Positions 8,930 through 17,311 of a DNA stretch of 64,000 nt are shown in pieces. Each line of letters begins with the position of its first letter. Position 1 is the stretch's first letter. Source of the DNA: CAYRYU01 sp964428355 (lineage in GTDB: Bacteria > Muiribacteriota > Ozemobacteria > Ozemobacterales > Ozemobacteraceae). Below the pieces are notes generated by a model. It was given only the letters and a program-made list of their open reading frames with translations, made no database searches and was not told where the DNA came from. The position numbers and the translations under genes were made by a program. Where the stretch lies: the NCBI GenBank assembly GCA_964428355.1, contig CAYRYU010000024.1, positions 1 through 64,000 of the forward strand, in the 5' to 3' direction.

Positions 8930-11900
8930 ATGGGCGGAAAATTGCGGATCGTCGCTATTCCTTTGCTGGTGTCAGCAATTCTGTTGGTGGCGGGGATCTC
9001 CGAAGGTGCCAACTTTTATCGGGAAAACCGAAATGGCAGAGTGTTCATCCTTCAGGATGACCCCAACTCCCCGACCAAAATCGCCACGGTTTTCAATCAT
9101 GCCAGGGAACCGATTTTCGTCGCACCGAATGCAAAACGGATTGCAGTCCTGCCTACCGCGGGCTGGTATGACTATACCAGCAACGTTGTCCCGGCGGGTT
9201 CCCCCGAGGGGAAAGGGGAATTCCAGGGTGATCCCTACGGTGTTATCACCCTCAGGCTCGAACGTTCGACGGACAACAAGAGGAAGTATTCCGTCTACCG
9301 TGGCCCCGACAGTCTGCTGTATGATTTCATCGACCAGGAGGCCAACTCCTGGGACCGAACGACGGAAATGGATATTGCGGTCAGTCAATACGTCGGTGCC
9401 ATCGTTAACGGGCAGAACGTGAAGGACACCCTTCGGGTCTATGTCTATCTCTCGAAGTTCAATGGTGGCGGGCCATTCATCTTGAGATTGGAGTTCAAGC
9501 AGGGTGTGGCGAAGCCGGTTGTTAGATTCCGCTTTACCCAAGCCCCCAACGTTGGAAACGACCCCTTCAACAAAGCTTCCCAGAGTTGGGGGGAAGTCGT
9601 CGAAACGGGAAACATCTCAACTGCCCAGGCAATCAATGTCAACTCTGCTTCTCCCACGGTTGACCTGCTCGTGTATCATCCCAACCGCCGATATTCCCTC
9701 CAACATGTTTGGGCCCCCCAGGTCAACAACGGAAATTCATGGGGAATCAACTACCTCATGGATGACAACCGTGTCATGAAGGCGAATCTCTCGAATCCGC
9801 TGACAAACGAAGCTGCGCAGATGTCGCAGATTTTCGACGTTGGGGTGGATCTTGGTGACGCCTTCGTCGATACCCTTCTCTATTATCGTTCATACTATTA
9901 CCATGGGAACACCTTCGTCGCGAACAACGTCAACACGAACACCTCCCTCCCCCATATCTATTACGACATTCGGGATCCCGCCGGTCAGAATGTCGAGATT
10001 CGTGACGGAGGCCCTCACGGAGCAGTTCTCGAGACCGTCCGGGTCAATCCCAACCCAACAGTACTAGGGCATCACACCACTTCCCTTTATGGTCTTTCCT
10101 GCCGGAATGCCCTCACTGGAACCGAATTGATCGTCTACGAGCCGGTGTACAAGATCAACCCCGCGGCCGTCGCCATGAACGAAATCACCGACAATGACCG
10201 GAACAACGTTCCGGATCACGTGGACAACGATGGAAAGGGATATTGGGGTTACAGGCAGGATTATCTCATCGATCGACCCAACGGATCTTCCCTGAACACT
10301 GATTACATCCTTGATTTCGTCATTGCACACCGTTTCCCCCTCAAGGGAATCACCGCCGACACTGAGCTGACCTACCGGGAATACGCCATAGAGCGCGATC
10401 CTGCGACAACACCTGCCGCTTTGAAGCTCGGGGATGTCGTCCATATCAGGGTGGGCAATATCGCCCACCGGGATCCGGACATCTATGGAGAGTATTTCCA
10501 GTACGGCTGGAATTCCTCCCCCGGAAATGCGATCTTCTTCTTCGTTGCAAAACCTGGATTGGCCTACGCCGCGCAGACCAACACGACTGCGGAGCAATAT
10601 GGCGTTGCCCGCAACTCGGGTCATATCCTCGGAGTCGAGGTGAAAAGCACATCCTATGCGACCGCCGACTTTTTTGGGGTGGTTGGGACAGACGATTACA
10701 ACCAGGGTCAAGGCGACCTTTACTTCCTTGCCCGGCAATACGGTGCATACATCAAACCCCAAATCGTGGCCAGGTACCCTGGTGCCCCAGACCCACCGGT
10801 TTCCGGATATTATCTCTGGTGGAAATTCCAGTATGAAAGATCGACCTATTACGGCATTTCCCAGACGAAGTGGTTGTCTCCGACCGATACCGTGACCAAA
10901 TGGATCAACCAGAACAGCTTTTTCATAGGAAACTCCCTCTACAGCCAGATGGTCTACAACGTCAACTGTGGTTGTCGCGGTCAACGGTATGAGAATTTCC
11001 AACTGGTGAAAGAAGCTTCGGCAAAAATCCACGATTTTGCGATCGTGAACATCGGGGCTCCCCCCTGGGTTACCGGGGGGTTGTACCCCACTTTGATTGC
11101 GAACACGGGCTCCACGGTTTTCGAACCGAATGCGAAGGTTACATTCACCGGGAACTACTCCGGTCGGACCGATCTCCTGAGCGGTGGAGGGGTGGGGTTC
11201 CGGTTCGTGGTTTTGAAGGGAAAATTCATCGATTCGGGAAACCCTTTCGATGAACCCTACACAAAGGACGGGGGAAAGAAAGTGGTCGACTCCTTTTTCG
11301 AACAGAGCCCGCCCTCCTATCTTGCCTCACCAACCTGGTCCCACACTTTCAATACCTCGGGAGATGAAGTTGCCTCCTACAACGTCTATCTAGGAATAAA
11401 GTACAACTACCAGGATTACAGCCTGCTTCCATATCCGGCTTATTCATGGGAGAAAGTTCCCACCAAGGACTTTTTTGCCTGGAGCAATTCAAAGGGCGGC
11501 AGTTTCATCGACGGTCAGTATCATGAACTGAGCTACGGTGCGGAGAAATTCGGGGCACCGTTGAGGATCACAATCGATTCGAAGGGTGGCCCCACCCCCG
11601 ATCACCCACTCCAGATTTCGAAGGTGGAAGCCCTGGTTGATTTTGGAGGGATCGAAACCTCCGCCAAGAATGCTGCGTTGGGGGGCTATGTCGCTTCACA
11701 AACCCAGAGGTTGAAACTGAGGGCTCATGGGGCTCTACTGTTCCTCTCCGAGATCCCTGAACCTCTCGAAAGCAATTACGTTCGAATGGGAGGAATTCTC
11801 CCCGCGAATACGCGGGTTCGGATGGACCCCTCAGGGGACCAATATCTCAAGAACACTTCCACTCCTCTGTCCGATACGGCCTTCAATGCAGATCTGGGCA

Positions 11901-13705
11901 AGATCTCATATGTCTGGTATGTCAAAGCGAAGTTCCAGACGAAGGAAAAAGGGCCGGTCAATTTCACGAGAACCAACCCCACCGTGAACCGCGACCATCT
12001 GCTTTGGCGTGGGGATGACCCCTCAAAGGAGGGTTACCAGATAATCGGGAAGGGTACTCTCGATCGTCTCAATCAACCTCAACCGCAAGTCGATGGATTT
12101 TTCCAGTTCGAACCGCCCCCGGTGCAGCCAAAGTCTCAGGTTTCAGCGGCTTACTCGCCCTCCGACCCCTACCACCGCCGGTTGAACTTCTCCATCGATA
12201 CACCCTGGTTCACTCTTCCCATCCCGCTAAACGGCGGGCAGCCCGCCGAGAGCCTGCTGGACAAATACGAATTCCGGGTTGCCTTCCAATACCAGCTGGG
12301 GAAATGGACGAAGGTCACGGTGAAGAACTACAACAGCAATACCCTGACCGATAGTTACAACTCGGCGATGGTTCAGGACATCGAGTTCGCGGGCGATGAC
12401 GAAAACTTCCAGATCGAGCGAAGCTACAGTGCCGAACCAGCGGTTCTACCCTATCCCTCCTACAGATGGTCAGCGGCCCAGGCCTGTCTTGTTCGAATAA
12501 TGGACACCCAGGGGCCGGTTCTTTCCGGGTTTACCGTGGGAAACCAGGTTGGGGCGGGAGATTCCTTCCCCACATCCGATATCACCTTTTGGATGAAGGA
12601 TAACAACCCCCACGATTATCTCGTGCGTTCCCCCCTTGAGCCTTCGAAGCGGAATCCCGAGTTCCGATATGTCTTCGGCACCGGCCGCGATCAGTTCCTG
12701 AAGCTGAATTCCGACGAGAGTTCCCTGGACTTCCCTTACTCCCGATTCAACTTGGAAACCCCTTTCGAAAAGATCCCCTTCCTGACCAAAGATTCAAACT
12801 CAACATTGGAAAAGAACTGGTTCTTCAAGAACTCCTCCGTTTCCCTCTCCAGCTGTTCAACACAGCTTCCCGACAGCTTCGATGCCGTCTACAAATTCGG
12901 CCAGAGGGCGGAAATAAAGTATGAAACCCCTTCTGGAAGTCCCTTGTTCCTTGCGAATTCATTGTTTGCTCCAGCGTTCAACTCTGATGCGTTTCCCTCC
13001 AAATTCTTCCTTTACACCGCTCCTGGGGATTCCCCCTACTTCAATCCGTCCTCTGGAGAACCAATGGCCTTTGTCACCGATGGGAGCAACAACTTTGTGG
13101 CCGCGGGAAACGCAACGCACACTGCCCTGGTCGAGGATAACGATCCACCCCAGGTACGCGTCTTCCTTCAGGATCAGATGGATCTCGACGTGATGATCGA
13201 AGTTTCCGGGGGAATCAAGGATGCAAACGGTCAATACGGCTCGAGGAAGCTTGTCGTGAAGAACATGAAGAAATCGGACGAGTTCTGGTTGGAGGGGACT
13301 CTCGCCACCACGACCCCCTACAACCCGACGATCACTTTCCAGGAAGTGTATGACATACCTCCGGTCGGTCTGTCGTTAACGAAGCCTCTCCTTTCGGGGA
13401 AGGTACCGCTCAAGGTCAACCCGGATTCCCGCTTCAAGGTGACCGCTCTGGCTTTCGACCAATCCAACCCGAATTCCCAGGTTCCGGTGAGGCTTTCGAT
13501 TCCAGATTACGACAATCTGCAGAGTTACCCGGACAGATATGAAGTTGTCTTCAGAAGGGGTCTCACGGGGAACACCTACCACGTGGAAGCCCTTGCTCAG
13601 GATCCCGCGGGGAATTCCGTCCTGATCCGCATTCCACTCGAGATTGGGCAAGCCGGAAACATCGATGTAAGGACCATCGAGGAAACCACAAAAAAGAGAA
13701 ACTGA
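8930..13705 (+). CDS. 1591-residue secreted protein, giant member of a two-paralog family
   Basis: CAGGAGGGAGAT precedes ATG 8930. A signal peptide (MGGKLRIVAIPLLVSAILLV, cleavage near SEGA) is followed by ~1560 residues rich in Tyr, Asn, Pro, Gly and Ser with beta-strand character and very few Cys. Around residues 415-437 a DNDRNNVPDHVDNDGKG stretch looks like a thrombospondin type 3 calcium-binding repeat. The C-terminal ~400 residues parallel the 895-residue protein encoded at 22246: DITFWMKDNNP versus DFTFTFVDTHP, a PAGNS/SGNS motif, and final residues VRTIEETTKKRN versus IRTLEERHIRSN. No enzymatic motif is seen. It sits divergent from a prepilin triad, as PilY1 sits beside minor pilins, but I see no PilY1 propeller signature. 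It is probably a surface or tip-displayed adhesin-like protein (inference). Confidence 0.75.
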   Translation: MGGKLRIVAIPLLVSAILLVAGISEGANFYRENRNGRVFILQDDPNSPTKIATVFNHAREPIFVAPNAKRIAVLPTAGWYDYTSNVVPAGSPEGKGEFQGDPYGVITLRLERSTDNKRKYSVYRGPDSLLYDFIDQEANSWDRTTEMDIAVSQYVGAIVNGQNVKDTLRVYVYLSKFNGGGPFILRLEFKQGVAKPVVRFRFTQAPNVGNDPFNKASQSWGEVVETGNISTAQAINVNSASPTVDLLVYHPNRRYSLQHVWAPQVNNGNSWGINYLMDDNRVMKANLSNPLTNEAAQMSQIFDVGVDLGDAFVDTLLYYRSYYYHGNTFVANNVNTNTSLPHIYYDIRDPAGQNVEIRDGGPHGAVLETVRVNPNPTVLGHHTTSLYGLSCRNALTGTELIVYEPVYKINPAAVAMNEITDNDRNNVPDHVDNDGKGYWGYRQDYLIDRPNGSSLNTDYILDFVIAHRFPLKGITADTELTYREYAIERDPATTPAALKLGDVVHIRVGNIAHRDPDIYGEYFQYGWNSSPGNAIFFFVAKPGLAYAAQTNTTAEQYGVARNSGHILGVEVKSTSYATADFFGVVGTDDYNQGQGDLYFLARQYGAYIKPQIVARYPGAPDPPVSGYYLWWKFQYERSTYYGISQTKWLSPTDTVTKWINQNSFFIGNSLYSQMVYNVNCGCRGQRYENFQLVKEASAKIHDFAIVNIGAPPWVTGGLYPTLIANTGSTVFEPNAKVTFTGNYSGRTDLLSGGGVGFRFVVLKGKFIDSGNPFDEPYTKDGGKKVVDSFFEQSPPSYLASPTWSHTFNTSGDEVASYNVYLGIKYNYQDYSLLPYPAYSWEKVPTKDFFAWSNSKGGSFIDGQYHELSYGAEKFGAPLRITIDSKGGPTPDHPLQISKVEALVDFGGIETSAKNAALGGYVASQTQRLKLRAHGALLFLSEIPEPLESNYVRMGGILPANTRVRMDPSGDQYLKNTSTPLSDTAFNADLGKISYVWYVKAKFQTKEKGPVNFTRTNPTVNRDHLLWRGDDPSKEGYQIIGKGTLDRLNQPQPQVDGFFQFEPPPVQPKSQVSAAYSPSDPYHRRLNFSIDTPWFTLPIPLNGGQPAESLLDKYEFRVAFQYQLGKWTKVTVKNYNSNTLTDSYNSAMVQDIEFAGDDENFQIERSYSAEPAVLPYPSYRWSAAQACLVRIMDTQGPVLSGFTVGNQVGAGDSFPTSDITFWMKDNNPHDYLVRSPLEPSKRNPEFRYVFGTGRDQFLKLNSDESSLDFPYSRFNLETPFEKIPFLTKDSNSTLEKNWFFKNSSVSLSSCSTQLPDSFDAVYKFGQRAEIKYETPSGSPLFLANSLFAPAFNSDAFPSKFFLYTAPGDSPYFNPSSGEPMAFVTDGSNNFVAAGNATHTALVEDNDPPQVRVFLQDQMDLDVMIEVSGGIKDANGQYGSRKLVVKNMKKSDEFWLEGTLATTTPYNPTITFQEVYDIPPVGLSLTKPLLSGKVPLKVNPDSRFKVTALAFDQSNPNSQVPVRLSIPDYDNLQSYPDRYEVVFRRGLTGNTYHVEALAQDPAGNSVLIRIPLEIGQAGNIDVRTIEETTKKRN

Positions 13706-13712
13706 GGAATCT

Positions 13713-13738
13713 CCCCTCCCGGGGAAACTCGGGAGGGG
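13713..13738 (+). terminator. Strong hairpin after giant secreted-protein gene
   Basis: CCCCTCCCG and CGGGAGGGG form a nine-pair GC-rich stem with an eight-base loop, just after the stop at 13705. There is no following T-run, so it may stabilise the 3' end or act as a weak terminator rather than a classical intrinsic one. Confidence 0.5.
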
Positions 13739-13959
13739 GTCCTGAAACACTCGCCCGGGGCGCGCAGCCTGCGGGAGCCGCTTTTGGGGGGTGTTCCCAG
13801 GAAAGAAGCCATGCTCGATTTGAGGCTGGGACGCGATTAAGGGGTGTAGGAAAAAAAGGGCTTCCCTCTTTTCGAGGATTAGGGTACAATGACCGGGATT
13901 TTTTCCCGAATAAGTGGTTTCCCGGCGGGAGAAAACCTGTTGAAAACAGGGGGGATAGC

Positions 13960-14328
13960 TTGGCAAACGGGGATGAAAAGGCAATTTTCGATTGGGACGA
14001 CTTCTTATTCCGCATGGGGGGGAAGAAAGGATTTTGCATCGACCTCATCGGGATTTTCCAGAAACAGGTGACAACGAAGTTGGATGAATTATCCCTCCAT
14101 ATCGGAAAGGGTGACTTCGAACAGGTCGGTTTCGTTGCCCATTCCCTCAAGGGAATTTCGCTCAATGTGAGCGCAGGAAGCTTGGGAAAGCGAGCAGAAG
14201 AATTGGAGCTCTGCGCCAGGACAGCGAATCCCAGTGGTGTGGGTGCCCTGTTCCAGCGCTTGCAAAAGGAATTTTCCGACTTCCAGGCGCGGGTGGCACC
14301 AATCATGAAAGAAGCCGGAAGGATCTGA
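13960..14328 (+). CDS. Hpt-domain phosphotransfer protein
   Basis: TTG start at 13960 with GGGGGGAT a few bases upstream; 122 residues. The protein is a single histidine phosphotransfer domain: helices flank AHSLKG with the phospho-accepting His at about residue 61, followed by the usual LGKRAEELE helix. Hpt proteins carry phosphate from a hybrid kinase receiver to a terminal response regulator. It is followed 15 bases later by a stand-alone receiver and is convergent with a hybrid histidine kinase (14757-16763). The three would make a complete phosphorelay. A TACAAT -10-like element lies at 13885-13890, with a poor -35. Confidence 0.85.
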   Translation: MANGDEKAIFDWDDFLFRMGGKKGFCIDLIGIFQKQVTTKLDELSLHIGKGDFEQVGFVAHSLKGISLNVSAGSLGKRAEELELCARTANPSGVGALFQRLQKEFSDFQARVAPIMKEAGRI

Positions 14329-14343
14329 GCAGGAGTCCAGGTT

Positions 14344-14736
14344 GTGGATAAAAGACCATTGAATGTCCTTATAGTGGATGATGACGTCTTGAACAGGGAA
14401 ATGCTTGCGGGTTTCCTCGAGGGAATCGGCAAGTGTGAGTTCGCTGGAAATGGCAATGAGGCACTTGCCGCAGTGGAAACGGCCTTCACCTCGGGGAAGA
14501 ATTTCGATCTGATTCTTCTCGATTACAAGATGCCCGAACTCGACGGGATGGAGTTCATCCAACGTCTTCGGGCAGATGAGGCGATGTCGGGTGTCATTTT
14601 TGGCAAGGGCATCCCGATCATCATGATTACCGCTTACAAGGAAGTGTTCATGAAAGCGTTCCGGTTGGGCGTGAACAATTACCTTTTGAAGCCAGTTTCC
14701 TGCAAAGATCTCCTGGAGAAGATCCAGGCCCTTTAG
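14344..14736 (+). CDS. Stand-alone response regulator receiver (CheY-like)
   Basis: GTG start at 14344 with AGGAG nine bases upstream; 130 residues forming one receiver domain. The acidic pair is Asp12/Asp13, the phospho-acceptor is Asp60 in LILLDYKMPELDG, and the switch Thr lies in IIMITAY. The conserved Lys is in YLLKPVS. There is no output domain, so it must act by protein contact like CheY or Spo0F. It follows the Hpt gene in a two-gene operon and converges with the hybrid kinase gene, making it the probable terminal receiver of that relay. Confidence 0.88.
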   Translation: MDKRPLNVLIVDDDVLNREMLAGFLEGIGKCEFAGNGNEALAAVETAFTSGKNFDLILLDYKMPELDGMEFIQRLRADEAMSGVIFGKGIPIIMITAYKEVFMKAFRLGVNNYLLKPVSCKDLLEKIQAL

Positions 14737-14756
14737 TTGAAAGGGATTCCGGCCCT

Positions 14757-16763
14757 TCAGGAAGGGGTTTTCCCCGCGTCACAGAATTTCCTGAAGACCT
14801 CGAGCAATCGCTCCGCCTTGAGAGGCTTGGAGATGTAATCGTTCATTCCCGCTTCTTTCGCCTTCTCGATCTCGGAAAGGAATGCATGCGCCGAGAGGGC
14901 GATGATGGGGGTTGTCACGCCTGCTTTCCGGATTTCCCTGGTGGCGGTTATTCCATCCATGACCGGCATCTGGATATCCATGAAAATGATATCCCGGGAA
15001 CCCTGCTTTGCTTTATCCATGGCTTCAGCCCCGTTGACCGCGCTCTGGACTTCGGATATCCCGAAGAAGGTCGAGAGTATTCCCCTGCCAACGATGATGT
15101 TCATTTCCTCGTCCTCGACCAGGAGTATCCGCAGCTTCGAGAAATCCTTCGGGGAAGATGCCGGCAAAGAGGGGAGCTTCCCGGAAATCGTCTCATTCGA
15201 CCTTTCGAGAGTGAACCAGACGAAAACCTTTGTTCCCACTCCTTCCTGGCTCTGAATTTCGAGCCCCCCATCCATCATCTTTGCGATATTGGTCGTGAGG
15301 AAAACTCCCAGCCCGGATCCACCGAAATGGGAAGAGTGCGCCTGGCGAAAGGGTTGCCCAAGAACCTGGAGTTTTTCCTTGGTGATGCCTATTCCGGTAT
15401 CCTCGATGCAGAATTTGAAGGATACTTTCCCTTCCCCCGGGCTGGTGGTTTCCGCAAGACGTAGCTTGATCGACCCGGACTTCGTGAACTTGGCGGAGTT
15501 CATCAAAAGGTTCAGGAAAATCTGCTTGATCCTTGTGGGATCTCCTTGCACGAAGCCCGGTTCGAGGTCGAGATCGTGCTGGAGGGCGACACCTTTCTGC
15601 ACGCGGCCGGAAACGAGATCGAGGCAGTCCATCAGGACTTCCCTCAGAGAAAAGGCTTCAATTTGGAGCTCCATCTGGCCTGCATCGATCTTGGAGACGT
15701 CCAGAATATCGGTGATCAGTGCAAGGAGAAAGATCGAGCTGCTGTGAACGCTGCTGAGAAGCTTGGAATGGAACCCATCCAGGGGAGCCTTCATGAGGAT
15801 TTCCGTGGCTCCCAGGATGACGTTGAGCGGATTCCTGATCTCGTGGCTGACCGAAGCAAGGAAACGTTTCTCCGCCTCCAGAGCTCTTTTCCGTTCCTCA
15901 GAGGTGATTTCCAACTGTTCCGTCTTTTTCCGCAGCTCCGCCTGGATTTGCAACCCCTGGACCAGCTCCTGCTCGAGGCGGGTGTTGAGGCTTCGCAGTT
16001 GGAGCGTTCTCTCGACGACCTTCCTCTCCAAGGCCTCCTGGTGGTCGGCAAGTTGTCGATTCCAGGTCTGGATCTGGGCGAGCATCCCGTTGAATCCTTT
16101 GGCCAGAATCGCGACTTCGCCTTCCCCATCCAGTGCGACCCGTTGCGAATAGTCCTGGGAGTTGGTAACCCTTTCCATGGTATCGACCAGCAGCATTATC
16201 GGTTCGGAGATGGATTTCTGGACCTTCGAGAAGACCATGTAGGCGATCAGGATGGCCACGAAGAGGAACAAACAGGTGACTGTCATTTCGAAAAGGATAA
16301 GACGGAAGAAGTTCGAAAAGTCGTACCTGAGGAAGACGGTTCCGATGACTTCGCCGGACTGGGTGATGGGCTTTACGAGGGAAAGGTGGGAGAAAGTCCA
16401 GGTCGGGCCGGCCGGAAACACGGTTTCGGGGAATGAAGCCGGGGTTCCCCCTTCTTTGAGGTATTGGGCAAGCATCTCACCATTCTTCAGGGAAATCGTT
16501 CCCTGAATGATTTCGGGAATGCTTCGCAGCGATCCGAGGATCTCGGCGGAGTTTTTTTCATCACGGAAGATGATAGCGGCGGAGCAGTTTTCGCCGATGA
16601 CTTTTGCCTGGGTGTCCAGCGTGGTTTCAGCGATCGTTTTGTAGATCAGCACCTTGTCGAGGACGAAACCGATCGCGACGAAAAGGAAAAACACCCCGAC
16701 CGACCGCAGGAACAAACCCTGAAGCTTTTCACCCAGAGAAACGTAGGGCCGGGGGTCACTCAT
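14757..16763 (-). CDS. Hybrid sensor histidine kinase with C-terminal receiver
   Basis: This is a 668-residue inner-membrane kinase. TM1 is at ~20-40. A periplasmic domain (AKVIGENCSAAIIFRDEKNS region) resembles CHASE8. TM2 is at ~155-178, then HAMP, a coiled coil and HisKA with LASVSHEIRNPLN (phospho-His 307). HATPase_c shows the N box (LLMNSAKFTKSG), G1 (DTGIGI) and GSGLG. The receiver has FMDIQMPVMDG and ends in YISKPLK. It overlaps the YfiR gene by 8 bases and is last in the TonB receptor-YfiR-kinase operon, so YfiR probably modulates its periplasmic domain. Phosphate would pass to the Hpt and CheY-like proteins encoded convergently. Confidence 0.9.
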   Translation of the reverse strand: MSDPRPYVSLGEKLQGLFLRSVGVFFLFVAIGFVLDKVLIYKTIAETTLDTQAKVIGENCSAAIIFRDEKNSAEILGSLRSIPEIIQGTISLKNGEMLAQYLKEGGTPASFPETVFPAGPTWTFSHLSLVKPITQSGEVIGTVFLRYDFSNFFRLILFEMTVTCLFLFVAILIAYMVFSKVQKSISEPIMLLVDTMERVTNSQDYSQRVALDGEGEVAILAKGFNGMLAQIQTWNRQLADHQEALERKVVERTLQLRSLNTRLEQELVQGLQIQAELRKKTEQLEITSEERKRALEAEKRFLASVSHEIRNPLNVILGATEILMKAPLDGFHSKLLSSVHSSSIFLLALITDILDVSKIDAGQMELQIEAFSLREVLMDCLDLVSGRVQKGVALQHDLDLEPGFVQGDPTRIKQIFLNLLMNSAKFTKSGSIKLRLAETTSPGEGKVSFKFCIEDTGIGITKEKLQVLGQPFRQAHSSHFGGSGLGVFLTTNIAKMMDGGLEIQSQEGVGTKVFVWFTLERSNETISGKLPSLPASSPKDFSKLRILLVEDEEMNIIVGRGILSTFFGISEVQSAVNGAEAMDKAKQGSRDIIFMDIQMPVMDGITATREIRKAGVTTPIIALSAHAFLSEIEKAKEAGMNDYISKPLKAERLLEVFRKFCDAGKTPS

Positions 16764-17295
16764 CCACGATCTTTGCCAGCTTCAGCAACCTCGAATCGAT
16801 CCTGATTCCCGCTTCCCGCGCAAGTCTGGGGTTGATCCCGAACCTCACCTTGTCGGCTTCGAGGAAGAAATGGATGATGAAGGATCCCGGCTCCCAGGCT
16901 TCATTGGCAATAGTCAGGATAGCCTTCCCCTTGAAAAAGGCCTTGAGCTCCTTGAGCCGCTGTTCCCCATCCTCGATGGCGAATACGACCCGGCATTCGG
17001 GCGGAACCTGTGCAAGTGATGGAACCATCGTGGCAATGAGCTCCTTGCTGTTGATCACCTTGCTGTCGATCATGGCGATGAACTGGTCGAAACTCCCGTT
17101 TCCGACGAAGCAAATCGTGAGGGAGTTCCCTCCATCAGTCGGGGCCTGCCATTCGATGAATTTCAGGAAGTTGAAGATGAAAGCGGTCTTGACCTGCGCT
17201 TCATCGGTCTGGGAGCCCACCCTTCCAGGGAAAAATGATGAGAAGAGGGCGATCAGCAGAATCGTGATCGTTTTCCTTCGGGAGGATACCATCAT
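16756..17295 (-). CDS. YfiR/HmsC-like periplasmic protein (DUF4154)
   Basis: ATG 17295 is chosen because it opens a signal peptide (TITILLIALFSSFFPGRV, mature near SQTDEAQ); ~179 residues. The mature part starts with VKTAFIFNFLKFIEW, the hallmark of DUF4154/YfiR proteins, and contains LTICFVGNG and FGINPRLAREAGIRIDSRLLKLA, the characteristic family C-terminus. In Pseudomonas YfiR represses the membrane diguanylate cyclase YfiN from the periplasm. Here the downstream partner is a hybrid histidine kinase instead, so the inferred job is ligand- or redox-linked control of that kinase. The gene lies 17 bases after the TonB receptor stop. Confidence 0.88.
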   Translation of the reverse strand: MMVSSRRKTITILLIALFSSFFPGRVGSQTDEAQVKTAFIFNFLKFIEWQAPTDGGNSLTICFVGNGSFDQFIAMIDSKVINSKELIATMVPSLAQVPPECRVVFAIEDGEQRLKELKAFFKGKAILTIANEAWEPGSFIIHFFLEADKVRFGINPRLAREAGIRIDSRLLKLAKIVDE

Positions 17296-17311
17296 ATCCG
17301 CGTGAACTCCA

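Noticed and set aside
8930..13705. PilY1 label for the giant secreted protein
   Set aside because: Its position beside minor pilins fits, but I see no beta-propeller or vWA signature, so the name is not supported.
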